This document shows positions 22,665-26,080 of a stretch of 26,080 nucleotides of DNA, piece after piece. Source of the DNA: a virus; the IMG/VR virus record IMGVR_UViG_3300047445_000134, positions 1 through 26,080 of that record; one strand, written 5' to 3'. The position numbers and the translations under genes were made by a program. The notes beneath the pieces are model-generated. The model had not been told where the DNA came from and made no database searches. It saw nothing but the letters and a program-made list of their open reading frames with translations. The first letter of the stretch is position 1; each line of letters starts with the position of its first letter.

Positions 22665-23539
22665 TGAAGCTCTCTGAAATCAAACTCTTTGAGGCGCCAC
22701 TCGCTGACGTCTCGTACCACAAAGCTGCAACGACTGGATCGTTCTCCGCGAGCGACTTGAAGCTGATCAAGAAGTACATGGAGAGCGGTCACTACAAGGA
22801 CAAGCTCAAGGGCCTGCCTTTTGATCTGTACTTGTACATCGTAGACAACGGTGACGAGGGTGCAGCAGCGGCAGACAGCTATCCTGAGGGTGAAGTCATT
22901 CCGTCGATCTGGAAAGATCAGACGCGCAAGCTTTATCACAAGACCGACAGAGAGCGGATTGAGGGTGGCTATGAGCCTGATCCTGACGGTCTGGACTTCA
23001 GCGTTCAGCCATTCCCAGCGATTTTCGCGGCTGTTCGTGAACGAATTCAGAAGAATCCGAACAGCGTGCACTTCTTGCTTGGCGACAACTACTCAGATGA
23101 GCACCAGATGGGTGTGACACCGTGGATCGTCGCGCACAGACTCTGCCATTGCTATTCTGTTGGTGGCGGTGTGAGCGTCCCGCCTGAGTTGATCGCAGCG
23201 TACAAGAAGAAGAAGGGCATTCCAGCAGGCGAAGCGTTCACTGCAGGCTGGAAGGCTCTGCAAGCTTCACTGACATTCAAGAGCGCAAAGTCGAACAAGC
23301 TTATTGAGTCTGAAACCTCCGTCGAAATGAACGCGCAGTTCCTTGTCACTGGAGATATTCCACTTGATCTTCCTGCGTACAGCGCGAAACTGAAGGAGCT
23401 CAGCGACGTCAGTGGTTTCACTCTGACCGATGATGAAATCGTTCAGCAGACTGAGATCTGGAACAATGAAGTTAGCGAGTTCAAGGATCGCTGCAAGAAG
23501 GCCGCTGAACGTATTCGCGGCAAAGTGTTCTACGTGTAA
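22664..23539 (+). CDS. Uncharacterised MKLxEI/LFE-tagged protein with TPWIVAHR motif
   Basis: 291 aa, starting MKLSEIKLFEAPLADVSYH from ATG 22664, which overlaps the preceding stop by 1 nt (TAATG). The central block VHFLLGDNYSDEHQMGVTPWIVAHRLCHCY (residues about 135-164) is familiar from uncharacterised phage proteins. The H-R-x-C-H arrangement could bind metal, but there is no proven motif. LFEAPL gives an L-x-E site at residues 8-10. The C-terminal 80 residues are an acidic, helical region ending RIRGKVFYV. Function unknown. The hairpin for the next gene starts at its stop codon. Confidence 0.85.
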   Translation: MKLSEIKLFEAPLADVSYHKAATTGSFSASDLKLIKKYMESGHYKDKLKGLPFDLYLYIVDNGDEGAAAADSYPEGEVIPSIWKDQTRKLYHKTDRERIEGGYEPDPDGLDFSVQPFPAIFAAVRERIQKNPNSVHFLLGDNYSDEHQMGVTPWIVAHRLCHCYSVGGGVSVPPELIAAYKKKKGIPAGEAFTAGWKALQASLTFKSAKSNKLIESETSVEMNAQFLVTGDIPLDLPAYSAKLKELSDVSGFTLTDDEIVQQTEIWNNEVSEFKDRCKKAAERIRGKVFYV

Positions 23540-23589
23540 GCTCCGGGGGCTGATAAATACAGGATGCAAAGTCCTGTATCCCCGAAGCT
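23539..23589 (+). promoter_or_regulatory. Long hairpin enclosing the start of the endonuclease VII gene
   Basis: An inner 8-bp stem (ATACAGGA/TCCTGTAT, 7-nt loop) is extended by AGCTCCGGGG paired with CCCCGAAGCT (9 of 10) after an 8-nt bulge. The ATG (23564-23566) lies at the top of the inner stem. Read-through transcripts from upstream should therefore have the start masked. Confidence 0.6.
23552..23561 (+). promoter_or_regulatory. TAAATA late-promoter-like site inside the hairpin
   Basis: GATAAATACA ends 4 nt before the ATG. If used like T4 late promoters, RNA would begin at about 23565, without the 5' arm of the hairpin. Confidence 0.4.
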
Positions 23590-23965
23590 CAAATCCAAAG
23601 ACGTGAAGAAGACACGCCTTGCACTCCTCGAGTCGCAAGGTTTCAAGTGTGCTATCTGTCAACTCCCATGTGATGAAGAGCAAGCCGTTCTAGATCACTG
23701 CCACAAAGGCGGTTGGATCAGAGCGGTCCTGCACCGTGCCTGCAACGCAGCCGAAGGTAAAGTGATGAACTCCCTTCGTCGGTACGGTATCAAGGATCCA
23801 CAGAACTTCTTGCGTGAATTGATGAAGTACCATGAGGTTCATGCTACTAATCAGACCGGGTTGATACACCCGCTGCACTTCACTCCTGAAGAGAAGCTCG
23901 AGCGCTCGAAGGCGAAAGCCAAGAAAGCTCGGGCGAAAGCCAAAGCTGCTAAGTCAGCACAATAA
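23564..23965 (+). CDS. gp49: Recombination endonuclease VII, T4 gp49-like
   Basis: 133 aa. The His-Me finger family is shown by FKCAICQLPC (C29, C32), LDHCHKGGWIRAVLHRACNAAEGK (the catalytic DH.H and the second pair of zinc ligands, here H and C instead of C and C), and a helical C-terminus. Endonuclease VII cuts branched DNA (Holliday junctions) and mismatches before packaging. It is shorter than T4 gp49 (157 aa) and ends in a lysine/alanine tail. The start is uncertain: ATG 23564 has only AGG next to it and lies in a hairpin; GTG 23603 is possible and would keep all motifs. Confidence 0.88.
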   Translation: MQSPVSPKLKSKDVKKTRLALLESQGFKCAICQLPCDEEQAVLDHCHKGGWIRAVLHRACNAAEGKVMNSLRRYGIKDPQNFLRELMKYHEVHATNQTGLIHPLHFTPEEKLERSKAKAKKARAKAKAAKSAQ

Positions 23966-23980
23966 CTGAAAAGAGACTCT

Positions 23981-24574
23981 ATGACAGAACTTCCGCGCTG
24001 GACAGTGCGGCTTAATGCGACACGTCCAACTCCTGACTACCATGACCTGATCGCAATTGTTGCTCAGCACTATCACACGTACGTGTCTGCTGAGAACTTC
24101 CTTGCTCCGTACAACGCACGGGAACGATCGAAGTCTTTTTATACTCCGCCCGATCGTGAAACCCTGAAGCAGGTCGTGAAACAAGGTGGCATGAATAACG
24201 CCTCGTACTTCGCTCTCCTGAACGGCCTGATCAAGTTCTGCGAGACCACAAAAGGCATGCGCGCTCTTGCTGCTCCCCACCCAAGCACGATCCATTCGAT
24301 TCAGGTTCCCCAACCTGCGTTTGAGTTGGTCGAGACGGCTCAAGACTGTACAATGGGAACTCATCAGCTCACTGTGCCAGGTGCTGAACCGATCTATCTG
24401 AAAGGCGTCCGCAATCCGGAGTCGATCAGGTTCGTGATCGTTCGCCCGAAGCTCAGTCAGTTGGGTACTCCATCAGCCAAGGAGTGGGAAGCATTGCTGT
24501 TCAATCAGAACTACGGATACGTTCCGAACTGGGTGGACAGCACGTTGAACACTCGCTGGGCTGGCAAGTTTTAA
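23981..24574 (+). CDS. Uncharacterised 197-aa protein
   Basis: The protein starts MTELPRWTVRLNATRPTPDYHD. It has a helical N-terminal half (LIAIVAQHYHTYVSAENFL, RETLKQVVKQGG, NASYFALLNGLIKF) and a beta C-terminal half (TMGTHQLTVPGAEPIYLKGVRNPESIRFVIVRPK). No motif indicates an enzyme. It lies 15 nt after the endonuclease VII gene with only a weak AAGAGA upstream. It may be expressed with that gene. Not recognised. Confidence 0.8.
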   Translation: MTELPRWTVRLNATRPTPDYHDLIAIVAQHYHTYVSAENFLAPYNARERSKSFYTPPDRETLKQVVKQGGMNNASYFALLNGLIKFCETTKGMRALAAPHPSTIHSIQVPQPAFELVETAQDCTMGTHQLTVPGAEPIYLKGVRNPESIRFVIVRPKLSQLGTPSAKEWEALLFNQNYGYVPNWVDSTLNTRWAGKF

Positions 24575-24589
24575 CCTGAAGAACTGACA

Positions 24590-24802
24590 ATGAACGCAAA
24601 GATCGCAAAGCAACTCCGTCGTATCGCCCGTGGCATGGTTGTTGCCGCGGAAGCTGAAGCCGCACCGAAGGGTCCGGAAGCAACTGGCAAACCTCTCTCG
24701 ATCAAGAAGGTCGCGTACCAGCAGAACCAAAAGGGCACGATCAGCGTGGCGAAGAACACGTACAAGGGTGCGTACAAGGCGCTGAAGGCCGGCACTCTGT
24801 AA
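24590..24802 (+). CDS. Small basic protein, 70 aa
   Basis: MNAKIAKQLRRIARGMVVAAEAEAAPKG at the start and a YKGAYKALKAGTL end. It is strongly basic (many Lys and Arg) with an Ala-rich linker. Short lysine-rich proteins beginning MNAK.AK..R are common in phage genomes as uncharacterised genes. DNA or RNA binding is possible from the charge only. It follows the 197-aa gene after 15 nt with GAAG upstream. Confidence 0.78.
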   Translation: MNAKIAKQLRRIARGMVVAAEAEAAPKGPEATGKPLSIKKVAYQQNQKGTISVAKNTYKGAYKALKAGTL

Positions 24803-24805
24803 CTC

Positions 24806-25276
24806 ATGGGCAAGATCAAGAATAATTCGATTCCGGTCGGATATCAGATCCAAGTTCAATCGTGGGAAGGTGACGCAGATCGCTACCACACGTGTACCCT
24901 GAGCGGGCTGACCTCTCACGAGGTCGACTTTATCGCGTTCATCGTTCGACACTTTCGATCGGTGAACGCGATGACCAAGCCTGGCCTTGGGAACATGTAC
25001 GTTCATGGTTGGCAGTTGAAGCAACTGATCGACGAAGCGACTGTGAAGTTTGGCGTGCCGCAATCGCAGAGCATGCAGTACTTCGTGTTCGACGAAGAAG
25101 ATGAGTACAAGGAAGATCACGCGTACAGCATGATCAGCACGCTGCTCGGCGAGGTCCAGTACACTGGCGACTACTCCGGGTATGCGCCCGATAAGCACTT
25201 CTGCCGCGTGTTTGATCTATTTGTGGTGTACGAGTACGAAGCTCCGGTCAAGGACGTTACGAAGCGATTCACCTGA
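24806..25276 (+). CDS. Uncharacterised 156-aa protein
   Basis: The protein has GYQIQVQSWEGDADRYHTCTLSGLTSHEV in its first 45 residues. This resembles a family of phage proteins of unknown function with a 'SWE.D.D.Y' motif. An acidic FDEEDEYKEDHAYS stretch is central, and the C-terminus is beta-rich (CRVFDLFVVYEYEAPV). It starts 3 nt after the previous stop, with no strong ribosome site, so coupling is likely. It is the last gene before the TATAAT at 25291. No function can be given. Confidence 0.8.
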   Translation: MGKIKNNSIPVGYQIQVQSWEGDADRYHTCTLSGLTSHEVDFIAFIVRHFRSVNAMTKPGLGNMYVHGWQLKQLIDEATVKFGVPQSQSMQYFVFDEEDEYKEDHAYSMISTLLGEVQYTGDYSGYAPDKHFCRVFDLFVVYEYEAPVKDVTKRFT

Positions 25277-25290
25277 TCCGCCTCCGGGTG

Positions 25291-25296
25291 TATAAT
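25291..25296 (+). promoter_or_regulatory. Sigma70-type promoter (TATAAT) for the 170-aa gene
   Basis: TGTATAAT with TTCACC at 25268-25273 as a possible -35 (17-bp spacer). It resembles the promoter at 7627 in the TGTATAAT core. A GGAGG (25309-25313) and ATG (25319) follow at normal distances. Confidence 0.55.
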
Positions 25297-25318
25297 GCCA
25301 CATCACCTGGAGGTTTCT

Positions 25319-25831
25319 ATGGACATGCGTGATTCGAGTTGGTACCGTGGGTGCACCAAAGCACGGCGTGGTTTTGGTGCACGTCGCTTGGAGCTGATCG
25401 AAAAGCTCTGGGAAGAGCAGAACCTGCTCACGCACCTGATCATTCAGGGTCAGGCTTCTGGCCGCACGCCAGCAGAGCTGGAGCTGGTCAAGAAAGGCAT
25501 CGACGCGCTCAGGGTCGAGCTCGATGAGATCACGCTTCCGAAGGACGTGCGCTCGAAGCGCGAGATCTGGATCGAGGAAACTCAGCTCCAGCGGAACGTC
25601 GCGAACCTTCCGAAAATCTCTGACGCTGCTCTCGGCGCAGAGTACGATCGTGATCTCGAAGAGCGGGTCTGGGCGAAGAAGATCCGCAAAGAGCGAAAGA
25701 CCGATCACCCGGGCGGCGAGCTCGGGCTGATCGCAGATGGCATCCTCGGAGATCGCAAAGTACGTGAAGTGCTCCTTGGCGATATTCCGTTCGGCGTTCA
25801 CCGTGACAAGACCGTACAAACTAAGCGCTAG
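25319..25831 (+). CDS. Uncharacterised charged helical protein, 170 aa
   Basis: 170 aa from ATG 25319, set by GGAGG at 25309-25313; an ATG at 25295 would be inside the -10 hexamer. The protein has a basic start (YRGCTKARRGFGARRLEL), then a long helical, probably coiled-coil stretch (ELIEKLWEEQNLLTHLI ... AELELVKKGIDALRVELDEI), and a mixed C-terminus with ERVWAKKIRKERK. It has its own host-type promoter, so early or middle expression is likely. Codons are somewhat more GC-rich than in the late genes, as in the cassette at 7638-8319. Function unknown. Confidence 0.82.
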   Translation: MDMRDSSWYRGCTKARRGFGARRLELIEKLWEEQNLLTHLIIQGQASGRTPAELELVKKGIDALRVELDEITLPKDVRSKREIWIEETQLQRNVANLPKISDAALGAEYDRDLEERVWAKKIRKERKTDHPGGELGLIADGILGDRKVREVLLGDIPFGVHRDKTVQTKR

Positions 25832-26080
25832 AACGCTCCTTCACCCTCAGCACCCGCTGCACTGGACTCGGTTCTGGCCGGACCTGCAGCGGTTGCATCG
25901 GACGCGCGTCGAAGCTCGCCAAGACCTTGTGCTCTGGCTGGCGAATCTGTACCACGGCGCGATCCACTGCGGGAAACCGCTCGGCTTCTGCTCGATCCAA
26001 GTTCGCTTGATGGACCTCCGCGAGTGGGTCCGCGACTACAAACCCGCGCTCGATCATTTCTTCGAAGTGAAGCAGCTCGG
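25803..26080 (+). CDS. Start of an uncharacterised protein, cut by the window edge
   Basis: An open frame runs from GTG 25803 to the end of the window (92 codons), overlapping the previous gene by 29 nt. The translation looks like real protein: TRFWPDLQRLHRTRVEARQ, DLVLWLANLYHGAIHCGKPL, DLREWVRDYKPALDHFFEVK. The start is weak (no ribosome site before GTG), and other starts such as TTG or an internal ATG are possible. No domain is recognised. A shorter frame on the minus strand here lacks such regular codon use. Confidence 0.5.
   Translation, partial: MTRPYKLSARTLLHPQHPLHWTRFWPDLQRLHRTRVEARQDLVLWLANLYHGAIHCGKPLGFCSIQVRLMDLREWVRDYKPALDHFFEVKQL

Noticed and set aside
23539-23589. Possible tRNA in the stem-rich stretch before endonuclease VII
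   Set aside because: There is one long hairpin only, without D, anticodon and T arms of the right sizes.

Overview
The window is part of the genome of a large, tailed, contractile (myovirus-type) bacteriophage distantly related to the T4 superfamily. The markers I recognise are baseplate proteins like T4 gp6, gp25, gp5 and gp53, a gp55-like late sigma factor, the gp47/gp46 (SbcD/SbcC-type) recombination nuclease, and a gp49-like endonuclease VII. Genes are tightly packed, with 1-, 4- or 14-nt start/stop overlaps. I see no tRNA, insertion sequence, integrase or CRISPR array. The host cannot be named from this sequence; the base composition suggests a Gram-negative bacterium of moderate GC content.

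Layout. (1) 1-620: tail of an upstream frame and a 152-aa protein, both on +. (2) 624-677: hairpins between convergent operons. (3) 700-7541, minus: gp6-like baseplate wedge protein followed by five small 'MKLxEL' genes. (4) 7638-8319, plus: three small genes, two of them a recent tandem duplicate, lying inside the minus-strand late region. (5) 8316-15942, minus: nucleotidyltransferase, tail/baseplate protein, gp53-like, hub, gp5-like spike, gp25-like, then three more MKLxEL genes. (6) 16112-17608, plus: gp55-like sigma, a small gene and a fibre-like protein. (7) 17688-21032, plus: gp47-like, a proteasome-beta/HslV-like Ntn hydrolase, gp46-like. (8) 21058-23539, plus: three more MKLxEL proteins, one with a J-domain. 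(9) 23564-26080, plus: endonuclease VII and five uncharacterised genes, the last cut by the window edge.

How it fits together. A TAAATA motif resembling the T4 late promoter lies 21-24 nt upstream of four operons (152-aa protein, gp6, nucleotidyltransferase, first MKLxEL gene at 21058). A fifth copy sits inside a hairpin at the endonuclease VII start. The expected reader of this motif, a gp55-like sigma, is encoded in the window. The sigma gene and the gp47-gp46 operon share another leader: GTTACAAT, 8-9 nt, then a 6-bp/10-nt-loop hairpin with one compensatory base change, ending 2 nt before the ATG. The most unusual content is (a) nine copies of one uncharacterised domain spread over seven genes around the baseplate genes, (b) an N-terminal MKLxEL(F) peptide shared by eleven proteins with otherwise different bodies, which I suggest may be a capsid- or virion-targeting tag analogous to the T4 internal-protein targeting sequence, and (c) the proteasome-like hydrolase between the two recombination nuclease subunits.
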